Origin: Desulfitobacterium sp038181555
GTDB taxonomy: Bacteria > Bacillota > Desulfitobacteriia > Desulfitobacteriales > Desulfitobacteriaceae
DNA: 64,000 nucleotides
Reading direction: 5' to 3'
Assembly (NCBI RefSeq): GCF_038181555.1
Contig: NZ_JBBWUA010000014.1
Coordinates: 1 to 64,000 of the forward strand
Shown here: positions 33,266 through 40,959 of the stretch, one piece after another
Position numbering within the stretch: the first letter of the stretch is position 1
How the letters are laid out: each line of letters begins with the position of its first letter
Translations under genes and position numbers: made by a program
Notes under the pieces: model-generated
What the model saw: the letters and a program-made list of their open reading frames with translations, nothing else
Database searches by the model: none
What the model was told of the DNA's origin: nothing

Positions 33266-34324
33266 GTGCGTCAAGTCAGTGTGAATACCCTAAAAATAGG
33301 TGATGTACTGGGCAAAACGATATATTCGAGTAATGGACGGGTTTTACTGGGGAAAGGGGTTAAACTCACACCTCTCTACATTAGTAAAATGAGAGACATG
33401 GGTATCACCATAGTATATATTGAAGATGATCGTTTTGAAGACGTTATCCCAGAAGATATAATCGATGAAGATAGTCGCCGACAAGCTATTGAAATTATCG
33501 AGCAGGCATCTCAAGCCATCCGAGTGGGAAAGGATATCGATGATTTTCATTTGCGCAACATGGTGAGTAAAATTGTGGAAGAGATCTTGTTCAAAAAAGA
33601 CATCCTAGTCAATATGATGGATATTCGTAGCAAGGATAATCATACCTTTGCTCACTCTGTGAATGTTTGTGTCCTTGCAACTGTTTTGGGTAAGGTTATG
33701 CTTTTGGATAAAGAAAAACTGGAAACTCTAGCAATAGGTGCCCTTCTCCATGACATCGGTATGGTGCATCTTCCTCAGAATCTCCTTGAGAAGAATGAGC
33801 CTCTCACGGAAGAAGAGGAAGAGCAGGTGAAGACACATACGAAACTAGGCTTTGAAGAGCTCCGCAAGCGTAAGGATCTCAATCTTGTGGTTGCCCACAT
33901 TGCCTTTCAGCACCATGAGTATATTGATGGAACCGGTTATCCCCGTCAGCTTAGAGGAGATGAGATCCATCCACTTGCCCAAATCGTAGCGATTGCCAAC
34001 CTCTATGATAAATTGACCTCCGATCACAGCGGTCTGGAAAGAATTATGCCCCACGAAGCTTGTGAGGTTCTTATGGGCCTTGTGGGTAAAGCCTTCCCCT
34101 TGGAGCCTGTGCGCCTGTTTCTGCGCAATATTGCAGCATACCCCTCCGGAAGTACAGTTCGTTTGAATACCGGGGAGATTGGGGTAGTGGTGAACCAAAA
34201 TCCTAGTATTCCGGCACGCCCAGTGGTACGTGTGTTTGATGATATGAAGTTTGAGATAGGACAGGCTAAAGAATATAATATGGTCGAACAGAGAACAGTC
34301 TTTATTACCGAGGTGTTAAGCTAG
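33266..34324 (+). CDS. HD-GYP domain phosphodiesterase
   Basis: This 352-residue protein has an N-terminal segment of about 100 residues (SVNTLKIGDVLGKTIYSSNG) and an HD-GYP domain. The HD pair is LLHDIGMVHLP near 168 and the GYP signature is HHEYIDGTGYP near 216-226. HD-GYP enzymes hydrolyse cyclic di-GMP. No receiver or sensor domain is visible. GTG 33266 is chosen; the adjacent TTG 33263 is too close to the G-rich site. It converges with nth and their stop codons overlap by four bases. Confidence 0.9.
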   Translation: MRQVSVNTLKIGDVLGKTIYSSNGRVLLGKGVKLTPLYISKMRDMGITIVYIEDDRFEDVIPEDIIDEDSRRQAIEIIEQASQAIRVGKDIDDFHLRNMVSKIVEEILFKKDILVNMMDIRSKDNHTFAHSVNVCVLATVLGKVMLLDKEKLETLAIGALLHDIGMVHLPQNLLEKNEPLTEEEEEQVKTHTKLGFEELRKRKDLNLVVAHIAFQHHEYIDGTGYPRQLRGDEIHPLAQIVAIANLYDKLTSDHSGLERIMPHEACEVLMGLVGKAFPLEPVRLFLRNIAAYPSGSTVRLNTGEIGVVVNQNPSIPARPVVRVFDDMKFEIGQAKEYNMVEQRTVFITEVLS

Positions 34325-34992
34325 TTCGGCATCCGGATCGGGATTGATGAACTCGGACACAAAGCCGTCAAGGGGCAAACTTGACATTTGGGATTACGGG
34401 CGGCGCAGATTCTGCGTCCATGCCAAATAAGCCAATGATGAGCTTGACTCCATTGAGAACGGGGGATCAAGCTCTTCAATTGTTTCTCAATCATATCGGG
34501 ATTGGTGCCGGAGGCTAATCCCAGGCGATTAGAGACACGGAGAACATGGGTGTCCACAGCCAAGGCAGGGACGTTAAAGGCATTGCTTAATACCACATTG
34601 GCTGTTTTTCTGCCCACTCCGGGCAATTGAGTCAGAGCGTCCATCTCATCTGGAACCTCACTCCCATAGTCCTCTACTAATATCCGACAGGTGGAGAGGA
34701 TGTTTTTAGCTTTATTATGGTAGAGGCCCAGCTCTTTGATAGCATTTTCCATCGCGGACAGAGTCAAGGTCAAAAAATCTTCCGGAGTTTTGTATTTCAG
34801 GAAGAGCTTTTCAGTCACTTGGTTTACTTTTTTATCCGTAGCTTGAGCACTGAGCATGGTAGCGATCAGGAGCTCAAAGGGGCTCGAAAAGTTGAGTTCA
34901 CAATGGGCATCAGGATAAGTCTTTTCCAAAAGGGTCAGAATAGAATCTACTCTTTGGGGGTCGGTTAATACTTGGGAATCGTCTTTGCTCAT
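34321..34992 (-). CDS. nth: Endonuclease III
   Basis: This 223-residue DNA glycosylase/AP lyase excises oxidised pyrimidines. The helix-hairpin-helix LPGVGRKTANVVL near 118-130 carries the catalytic lysine, and VDTHV near 142 the aspartate. The [4Fe-4S] loop CAARNPKCQVCPLTALC near the end has the correct C-x6-C-x2-C-x5-C spacing. ATG 34992 starts the minus-strand gene. Its end overlaps the HD-GYP stop codon by four bases. Confidence 0.95.
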   Translation of the reverse strand: MSKDDSQVLTDPQRVDSILTLLEKTYPDAHCELNFSSPFELLIATMLSAQATDKKVNQVTEKLFLKYKTPEDFLTLTLSAMENAIKELGLYHNKAKNILSTCRILVEDYGSEVPDEMDALTQLPGVGRKTANVVLSNAFNVPALAVDTHVLRVSNRLGLASGTNPDMIEKQLKSLIPRSQWSQAHHWLIWHGRRICAARNPKCQVCPLTALCPSSSIPIRMPN

Positions 34993-35054
34993 AATAACCT
35001 CCAGAAGCTATAATATTTATTATCCAATGAGATTTTGGGAAAGGGAGAGATTTG

Positions 35055-35810
35055 ATGAAATACATACGGTTTTCTCATGAGAGGGATACTTTTTACGGAC
35101 AGGTCGAGGGTGAAACAATTCATGTTCTTGATCGATCTTATCTAGAAGAGGGTTGCCAGAGAACGGGACAAATCATCCCCTTGGCAGGGGTGCGTCTCTT
35201 AGCGCCGGTAGAACCGAGCAAAATTGTTTGCATTGGTTTAAATTATGCCAAACACATCGTAGAGCTAGGACATACTCGACATGATGAACCCGTCATTTTT
35301 CTTAAACCCTCGACAGCTTTGATCGGACCAGAGGATGTGATTGATCATCCGGCGATGAGTCAACAAGTTGAATATGAAGCTGAGCTGGTGGTAGTCATGG
35401 GGAAAACCGCCAAGAATATCTCGGTAGCCCAAGCACAGGATTATATTTTTGGATACACCTGTGGAAATGATGTCACGGCAAGGGATTTGCAAAAGAAGGA
35501 TGGTCAATGGACTCGCTGTAAAGGCTTCGATACCTTCTGTCCCATCGGTCCGTGGATCGTTCCTGACCTTGAGCATAATAATTTAAACATCCGTTCCTTA
35601 CTGAATGGGGATGTGAAGCAGTCTTCCAATACTCGTAATTTACTTAATTCCGTTCCCGAGTTAATCAGCTATATTTCACAGATCATGACCTTAAACCCCG
35701 GAGACCTGATTATGACCGGTACCCCGGAAGGAGTGGGCCCCATGAAAGCTGGCGATGTCATCACCATTGAAATCGAAGGCATCGGCAAGCTAGAGAATAA
35801 GGTCGGTTAG
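35055..35810 (+). CDS. Fumarylacetoacetate hydrolase family protein
   Basis: This 251-residue protein belongs to the FAH/HpaG family. VCIGLNYAKHIVELG near 58, EYEAELVVVMGK near 112 with the metal glutamates, FGYTCGNDVTARDLQ near 134 and GDLIMTGTPEGVGPM near 217 are typical. Members are hydrolases, decarboxylases or isomerases of beta-keto or enol acids; oxaloacetate decarboxylation is one possibility. ATG 35055 has AAGGGAGAG upstream. A GIY-YIG gene follows 8 bases after the stop. Confidence 0.9.
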   Translation: MKYIRFSHERDTFYGQVEGETIHVLDRSYLEEGCQRTGQIIPLAGVRLLAPVEPSKIVCIGLNYAKHIVELGHTRHDEPVIFLKPSTALIGPEDVIDHPAMSQQVEYEAELVVVMGKTAKNISVAQAQDYIFGYTCGNDVTARDLQKKDGQWTRCKGFDTFCPIGPWIVPDLEHNNLNIRSLLNGDVKQSSNTRNLLNSVPELISYISQIMTLNPGDLIMTGTPEGVGPMKAGDVITIEIEGIGKLENKVG

Positions 35811-35818
35811 AGCAGGAT

Positions 35819-36124
35819 ATGTACTGGGTTTATATCCTTCTATGTGCCGGCAAGACCCTCTATACGGGTACAACACCGCAATTGGAGCGCAGAATCAAAG
35901 AGCACAACGAGGGTAAAGGGGCCAAATATACCCGGGGACGGAGGCCTGTAGTTCTTAAGCAGGCTTGGGTAGTAGAGAATCGCGGTCAGGCTCTTCGTTT
36001 AGAGGCCTTCATCAAGCGCTTTTCACGGCAGGAAAAGGAAGCCATGATTGCTTCTCCAGAAAAGCTTCTTCAGCTGGCTAAAGAGAAGGGTTACGAGTTT
36101 GATATAGGGGTGCTAAATAGTTGA
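35819..36124 (+). CDS. GIY-YIG nuclease-domain protein (YhbQ/YazA type)
   Basis: This 101-residue protein is a single GIY-YIG domain of the UPF0213 group. The first motif is WVYILLCAGKTLYTGTTP near 3-20 and the arginine motif ERRIKEHNEGKGAKYTRGRR follows. Such small proteins are candidate DNA-repair nucleases with little biochemical data. It is probably co-transcribed with the FAH gene. A perfect 24-bp palindrome follows at 36134-36157. Confidence 0.9.
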   Translation: MYWVYILLCAGKTLYTGTTPQLERRIKEHNEGKGAKYTRGRRPVVLKQAWVVENRGQALRLEAFIKRFSRQEKEAMIASPEKLLQLAKEKGYEFDIGVLNS

Positions 36125-36133
36125 GTGCAGTTC

Positions 36134-36157
36134 AAATGGTGCATCGATGCACCATTT
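36134..36157. terminator. Perfect 24-bp palindrome after the GIY-YIG gene
   Basis: AAATGGTGCATC and its exact reverse complement GATGCACCATTT abut at 36134-36157. As RNA it would form a stem-loop, but no T tract follows, so termination is only likely. Confidence 0.5.
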
Positions 36158-36233
36158 AACATTAGAGTGCGAAAAGAAGCTTTATAATAGTACTATAATA
36201 TAATTTCATGGATATTGGAAAGGATGATCTGCT

Positions 36234-36422
36234 ATGCCATTCGTTCAGATCGATCTATTAGAAGGTCGTACACTAGAACAAAAAAAGCAAATGGTAGAAA
36301 AAGTGACACAAGCTATTGTCGAAACCACAGGTGCTAAGCCCGAGAGTGTAAGTATTATCATTCGGGATATGGCTAAGGAAAGTTTTGCATCGGGAGGAAT
36401 TCTCGCTAGCGATAAGCAATAA
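36234..36422 (+). CDS. 4-oxalocrotonate tautomerase family protein
   Basis: This 62-residue protein starts MPFVQIDLLEGRTLEQKKQM, with the catalytic Pro exposed after removal of Met, and has the conserved arginine in IIRDMAKESFASGG. These are hallmarks of 4-OT-like tautomerases such as YwhB and DmpI. The substrate is unknown. ATG 36234 follows GAAAGGATGATC. It is a single-gene unit with a terminator shared with the convergent kinase. Confidence 0.92.
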   Translation: MPFVQIDLLEGRTLEQKKQMVEKVTQAIVETTGAKPESVSIIIRDMAKESFASGGILASDKQ

Positions 36423-36440
36423 GAGCGATACCCATACAGA

Positions 36441-36478
36441 GATGGAGCTGATCATAATTAATGGTCAGCTCCATCTTT
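36441..36478. terminator. Intrinsic terminator between tautomerase and kinase
   Basis: GATGGAGCTGA at 36441-36451 pairs with TCAGCTCCATC at 36465-36475. It lies between convergent genes. Confidence 0.75.
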
Positions 36479-36508
36479 GCAAACTGTTCCATTTTTGCAG
36501 AGAAAAGA

Positions 36509-37897
36509 CTAATAGATTCCGCCGCCAATGAATTCTCGTAAGATAGAGTTGAAAGGAACTTTGGCAACATCCATGGTTTGAAAGTGATGAAGAAGTCTTA
36601 AGAGGTGGGTCGCGGTGGCATGATAGGGATGGTCAGGTGTAATCGTAATGAGCAGAGGTTCCGCATAGGCTTTAAGAGCGTTCAACTCATATAACAGGCT
36701 GGAATTGAACATAACATCCGCTTCCTCTTGATAGGGGAAAATGTTGTTGATCTCTCCTCGCCGTACACTGGGCCATTGATTAAGAGTTTTTTCGGAGCTA
36801 ATTCCTCGGTACTTGTCATCGCGGACTAGACGGCGAATTTGACGTACATCCGTCGTCGAGATGCGGTTATGAGCATCAATATTAGGCTGGAAAAGGGCGC
36901 TTATATATATTTTGAAGAGATGAGAACGCTCCAAGGAAGGTAAAAGGCGTGGATTCAGGGCATGAATTCCTTCCATAACCAAGATTTCATCGGCTGCTAA
37001 CTTCATGCGTTTACCTTCATTTTTGCGTCGTCCCTCAACAAAATCGAAGATGGGACACTCAATTTCTTCACCATGAATCAAGGCACTGACATGCTGATTT
37101 AACAATGGTAAGTCAAGGGCTTCAAGTGCTTCAAAATCAAATTGACCGTTTTGATCGCGAGGGGTGTGCTCTCGGTCTAAGAAATAGTCATCTAGGGATA
37201 GGGCTTTGGGGCGAATACCATTAACACATAGTTGTGTGGATAGGCGTTGAGCGAAGGTAGTTTTTCCAGAAGAAGAAGGGCCCGAGATAAGGATAATACG
37301 AAGATTTTTAATTTGGCTGAGGATTCGGTCCGCAATTAATGAGATTTTCTTTTCATGTAATGCTTCAGCTAAGGAAATCAATTCGGTTGTCTTACCATCA
37401 AGAACATTTTGATTAATATCTTCAACCTGATCCAAATGGAGATTTTCTACCCAGCGTTGTGATTCCAGGAAGGTAGCAGCTAATTTTTCTGGTGGGACAA
37501 AATTGGGTAGCTCGCAGGGATGTACAGCGTTGGAAAAGTGCAATATAAAGCCGGGATGGTAATAGATCAAGGTATAGGGATAATGGGCCCCTGTGGGGCG
37601 TAGAGCAGGGTAAAGAGACTTTACAAAGGTTTGGTTGACCTTTGTGTGGAAAAACCCATCCTCCTCCTCACAGGAGAGGATGGGGGGCTCAGAGTCCACC
37701 CATTGATGTAGACGTTCATCGATTAGGGATACTTCTCGTGAAGAAAGCGGAGAATTTTCTAATTCACAGTAGACACCATCCAAAATGGAGTATTGAATTT
37801 TGAGCTTTTCTAGTGGAAAAAGCTTCTCGATAATCATAATTAAACCGAAAATAAGGGTTTGCCGATATTGACGGTGAGTAGTCTCATTTACACTCAT
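36509..37897 (-). CDS. Uridine-kinase-like nucleoside kinase
   Basis: This 462-residue protein has a long N-terminal domain and a C-terminal P-loop kinase of the uridine kinase/phosphoribulokinase family. Walker A is ISGPSSSGKTTFAQRL near 202-217, followed by LSLDDYFLDREHTPRD, FDFEALEALDLPLL and VMEGIHALNP, all typical. The N-terminal domain resembles the TGS/ThrRS-like part found in many clostridial proteins of this type. ATG 37897 has AAGGAG upstream. It is divergent from thrC. Confidence 0.85.
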   Translation of the reverse strand: MSVNETTHRQYRQTLIFGLIMIIEKLFPLEKLKIQYSILDGVYCELENSPLSSREVSLIDERLHQWVDSEPPILSCEEEDGFFHTKVNQTFVKSLYPALRPTGAHYPYTLIYYHPGFILHFSNAVHPCELPNFVPPEKLAATFLESQRWVENLHLDQVEDINQNVLDGKTTELISLAEALHEKKISLIADRILSQIKNLRIILISGPSSSGKTTFAQRLSTQLCVNGIRPKALSLDDYFLDREHTPRDQNGQFDFEALEALDLPLLNQHVSALIHGEEIECPIFDFVEGRRKNEGKRMKLAADEILVMEGIHALNPRLLPSLERSHLFKIYISALFQPNIDAHNRISTTDVRQIRRLVRDDKYRGISSEKTLNQWPSVRRGEINNIFPYQEEADVMFNSSLLYELNALKAYAEPLLITITPDHPYHATATHLLRLLHHFQTMDVAKVPFNSILREFIGGGIY

Positions 37898-38077
37898 CTT
37901 TATGCTCCTTTTCCATATAATCTGCTGATAATAGCTTGATAGTTGAATAATTCTCCAATAGAGCAGCAACTTCCTCTGTTTTGGAATGACTTTCCTTTAG
38001 TTATGGTATACTGGAGAAGGAAAAATGTCTATCAGTGGCGAATAGAAATCGGATATTGTCTTGGGGAGTGAAGCGAA

Positions 38078-39550
38078 TTGTACGAAAGCACAAGAGGAAA
38101 TTATCCGGAACAAACAGGAAAAGAAGCCATTGCCTTGGGTATGGTTCCGGTGGGTGGATTATTTGTTCCAAAGCATTACCCAAAAATCAACTGGGAGGAA
38201 ATCCGCGGTCTAACCTATCCAGAGCTTGCTCAATTGATTTTTCAATCCTATCTTCCCGATTTTGAGAAAGAAAAATGCATTGAGGCTTCAGAAATATATA
38301 ATAATAAGGTCTTTGATTCGGATAATCCCGCTCCACTGGTAAGGGTGGGGAAGATGGGAATACTGGAATTATGGCATGGGCCTACAGCTGCCTTTAAAGA
38401 CATGGCCTTGCAAGTTCTGCCTCGTTTACTTGGCGAAAGCATGAAGGTGCTAACCAAAACGGATCGAGTCCTGATTCTTGTAGCTACCTCGGGAGATACC
38501 GGAAAGGCTGCTTTGGAGGGCTTTAAGAATGTTAAGGGCACAGAGATCATGGTGTTTTATCCCGAGCATGGTGTCAGCACTGTTCAAGAACGGCAAATGA
38601 CTACCACCGATGGAGTTAATACCCGGGTTGTGCCCGTCATGGGTAACTTTGACCAATGTCAATCTGCAGTTAAAGAGATTTTCGCCAGTTCAAAATTGAG
38701 ATCAACCTTTAATCAACAGGGCATCGCTTTTTCTTCAGCGAACTCGATCAACTGGGGTAGACTCTTGCCACAAATCGTCTATTATTTTTGGGCCTATCTG
38801 CAGGCCGTGGAGTCCCAAGCGCTTCGTCCCGGAGAAGAAATGAATGTGGTTGTCCCCACGGGTAACTTCGGTAATATCCTTGCTGCCTATTATGCCAAGA
38901 TAATGGGTTTACCGATTAATAAACTGATTTGTGCCTCCAATGAAAATAATGTTTTGACAGATTTCTTTGCTGAGGGAATCTATAATCGAAATCGACCTTT
39001 CTATGTGACTTCCTCGCCCTCGATGGATATCCTGATATCCAGCAATTTCGAGCGGTTTTTGTATGAAATGTCAGGAAGAAGACCGGATAAAATCAGCAAA
39101 TGGTATAAAGATCTTCAAGAACGAGGTGCCTTTATGGTTGATTCTGACACCCTGGCCAAGGCAAGGGATGCAGTTGACGCCGGCTGGGCCAATGAAGCAG
39201 AGGTTCTGAAGGTCATTGATGCTGTCTATCAAGAATATTCCTATGTCTTAGATCCTCATACTGCCGTTGCCGTGAAAGTATACGATGATTATGCGAAGAA
39301 GTCGGGTGATCAGACCTATACAATTATTGCTTCAACTGCAAGCCCATATAAATTTGCCAAAACTGTTCTTGCGGGAATCGATGCAAGTGCTGTCTCAGGG
39401 GATGAATGGATTAATTTGAAGAAGCTGAGTGAGATCACCGGTTGGGCTATTCCTCAAGGACTTCAGGGGTTAGAGGATAAACAAACCTTTGGAATGAGCC
39501 ATGTCAGCCCAGACAAGATTTCTGAACTGATTAAGAAAGTATATATCTAA
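38078..39550 (+). CDS. thrC: Threonine synthase
   Basis: This 490-residue PLP enzyme converts O-phosphohomoserine to threonine. YESTRGNYPEQTGKEAIALG at the start and the PLP-lysine motif HGPTAAFKDMALQVL near 102-116 are diagnostic, followed by LVATSGDTGKAALEG. Its length fits the long threonine synthase class. TTG 38078 is the start, with GGGGAGTG upstream. No other threonine genes lie nearby. Confidence 0.95.
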   Translation: MYESTRGNYPEQTGKEAIALGMVPVGGLFVPKHYPKINWEEIRGLTYPELAQLIFQSYLPDFEKEKCIEASEIYNNKVFDSDNPAPLVRVGKMGILELWHGPTAAFKDMALQVLPRLLGESMKVLTKTDRVLILVATSGDTGKAALEGFKNVKGTEIMVFYPEHGVSTVQERQMTTTDGVNTRVVPVMGNFDQCQSAVKEIFASSKLRSTFNQQGIAFSSANSINWGRLLPQIVYYFWAYLQAVESQALRPGEEMNVVVPTGNFGNILAAYYAKIMGLPINKLICASNENNVLTDFFAEGIYNRNRPFYVTSSPSMDILISSNFERFLYEMSGRRPDKISKWYKDLQERGAFMVDSDTLAKARDAVDAGWANEAEVLKVIDAVYQEYSYVLDPHTAVAVKVYDDYAKKSGDQTYTIIASTASPYKFAKTVLAGIDASAVSGDEWINLKKLSEITGWAIPQGLQGLEDKQTFGMSHVSPDKISELIKKVYI

Positions 39551-39586
39551 AGTCAAAACGTCTAAAGTCAAAAAAGTCTTAAGACA

Positions 39587-39629
39587 AAACGAGTTCGGGT
39601 GCTGATATCTCATCTCCCAAACTCGTTTT
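39587..39629. terminator. Bidirectional terminator between thrC and pheA
   Basis: AAAACGAGTT at 39587-39596 pairs with AACTCGTTTT at 39620-39629, with further GGG/CCC pairs inside. T-rich and A-rich flanks allow use from both sides. Confidence 0.85.
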
Positions 39630-39638
39630 ATATTTCTA

Positions 39639-40496
39639 TTAATTTTTGGTGAGCGGCTTGGCTTTGGGGTATGAACCAAGAAGTTTGGTGTTAACACCTT
39701 TGTTTTTTAAAGCCCAGAGAGCATCCTGGAGGGAAGATGAGAAGACATAACCATCGACGTCAACGAAGAAGACATACTCACCCAGCCTTTTCTTGGAAGG
39801 CCGTGACTCAATCCGGCTCAAATTAATACTCCTTAAGGAAAATTCCTGAAGAGCATCGGCTAAGGAACCGGGGGTATCTCCCGTGACAATTAAAAGTGAA
39901 GTCTTGTCTTCCTCACTCATCTCGGCAAGATGGTGACCAACGAAAACAAAGCGTGTAGCATTGAGCGTTGAGTCTTGAATTTTTTCCGCCAGACAGTGCA
40001 GGTTATAGATTTCAGCTGATCGACGAGGACCGATGGCCGCCCAATTATGGTCTGGATTCTGAGAAATTTTCGTTGCAGCCTCCGTGGTGCTGAAGCAGGG
40101 AGATTGACTTGCTTGGGGGAGATGAGTTTCTAAAAAGTCACGGCATTGCCCTAAGGCTTGTTCGTGAGAAAATACTTGTTCTATCTCCTCAAAGTCTAGT
40201 GGTTTGGCGGTGAGTAAGCATTGCTCTACGGGGTGGATAAATTCCCTCATAATATAGAGATTTTCAATTTGGCCTAGCATATCCATGGTCACGGCAACTT
40301 GGCCTTCGGTGGAGTTTTCTAGCGGAACAAAGGCTCCTTCGATCTCGAGAGCTTGGCAGGCATTTAAAAGCTTGGGAATCGTTGTGAAAGGAATTAGCTC
40401 TACTGGAGGTTCCATAATTTCCGGTTGAGTGGCTAAAAAGAGCTGGAGCGCTTCTTCGGAAAAGCTGCCCGTCGGTCCTAAATATCCAATCTTCAT
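39639..40496 (-). CDS. pheA: Prephenate dehydratase
   Basis: This 285-residue enzyme makes phenylpyruvate from prephenate. MKIGYLGPTGSFSEEALQLF at the start, VPLENSTEGQVAVTMD near 57 and the catalytic TRF motif (NATRFVF near 178) are present. A C-terminal ACT domain with SRIESRPSKKRLGEYVFFVD near 230 senses phenylalanine. ATG 40496 follows AAGGGAGG. A terminator-like hairpin lies in its leader between promoter and ribosome site, so attenuation is possible. Confidence 0.95.
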   Translation of the reverse strand: MKIGYLGPTGSFSEEALQLFLATQPEIMEPPVELIPFTTIPKLLNACQALEIEGAFVPLENSTEGQVAVTMDMLGQIENLYIMREFIHPVEQCLLTAKPLDFEEIEQVFSHEQALGQCRDFLETHLPQASQSPCFSTTEAATKISQNPDHNWAAIGPRRSAEIYNLHCLAEKIQDSTLNATRFVFVGHHLAEMSEEDKTSLLIVTGDTPGSLADALQEFSLRSINLSRIESRPSKKRLGEYVFFVDVDGYVFSSSLQDALWALKNKGVNTKLLGSYPKAKPLTKN

Positions 40497-40520
40497 TCTA
40501 TCTACCTCCCTTAGGATATT

Positions 40521-40570
40521 TTCAAAATAAAAAAGAGCTTAACTATCCCGATCAAAGGGGCGAGTTAAGC
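40521..40570 (-). terminator. Terminator-like hairpin in the pheA leader
   Basis: Read on the minus strand, GCTTAACT (40570-40563) pairs with AGTTAAGC (40544-40537), with inner CCC/GGG pairs, and is followed at once by a T-rich run ending near 40521. It lies upstream of pheA and downstream of its promoter, so it can only stop leader transcripts. Confidence 0.7.
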
Positions 40571-40587
40571 GTAATTTGATTTTACCA

Positions 40588-40616
40588 ATTATATCAATAA
40601 CTTTTGCTATTGAAAA
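40588..40616 (-). promoter_or_regulatory. Promoter of pheA
   Basis: On the minus strand TTTTCA (40616-40611) and TATAAT (40593-40588) are separated by 17 bases. The start would be near 40580, just before the leader hairpin. Confidence 0.55.
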
Positions 40617-40678
40617 GGCTTTTTTACTTTTATCTGACTAAAAGTTTAATTTTTAGGAAATTTCCGTTCACTTTAAAC

Positions 40679-40707
40679 TTGCACAAACCCTATAAGCACG
40701 TTAAAAT
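40679..40707 (+). promoter_or_regulatory. Promoter of the candidate small RNA
   Basis: TTGCAC at 40679-40684 and TAAAAT at 40702-40707 are 17 bases apart, a good vegetative promoter. Transcription should start near 40714. Confidence 0.7.
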
Positions 40708-40713
40708 ATGTGT

Positions 40714-40799
40714 GGAAGGTTGGGGAACCTTCCTGGGAGATAGGTGGACGAGGTGGCAGAAACAGGCAGTGGAACGTACGCTGCCTGTTTCACTTTTTT
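40714..40799 (+). ncRNA. Candidate small structured RNA with terminator
   Basis: About 86 bases lie between a promoter and a perfect terminator. GGAAGGTT (40714-40721) pairs with AACCTTCC (40726-40733) around a GGGG loop. A purine-rich middle with two AGGTGG repeats follows. The terminator pairs GAAACAGGCAG (40759-40769) with CTGCCTGTTTC (40781-40791) and ends in a T run. It matches no RNA family I know. It could be a free small RNA or a premature-termination leader of pepF, which starts 160 bases downstream. Confidence 0.6.
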
Positions 40800-40959
40800 A
40801 TATACGTATTAATAAACTCCCTGTATTTCTCAGGCTATTATTCCCTGATGTTGATATTTATACCGGGCCTTGAGAATGAGAACCGTGAAGAGAATTTTGC
40901 TAAATATTACCCCTAATGTGTATAATAAGCTGGTAAGTGTGATTTAGGAGGTAAGCAAA

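Noticed and set aside
40714..40799. T-box leader, 4.5S/SRP RNA or tRNA-Sec
   Set aside because: The T-box sequence and specifier stem, the SRP tetraloop core and a tRNA cloverleaf could not be found; the unit is also too short for a T-box.
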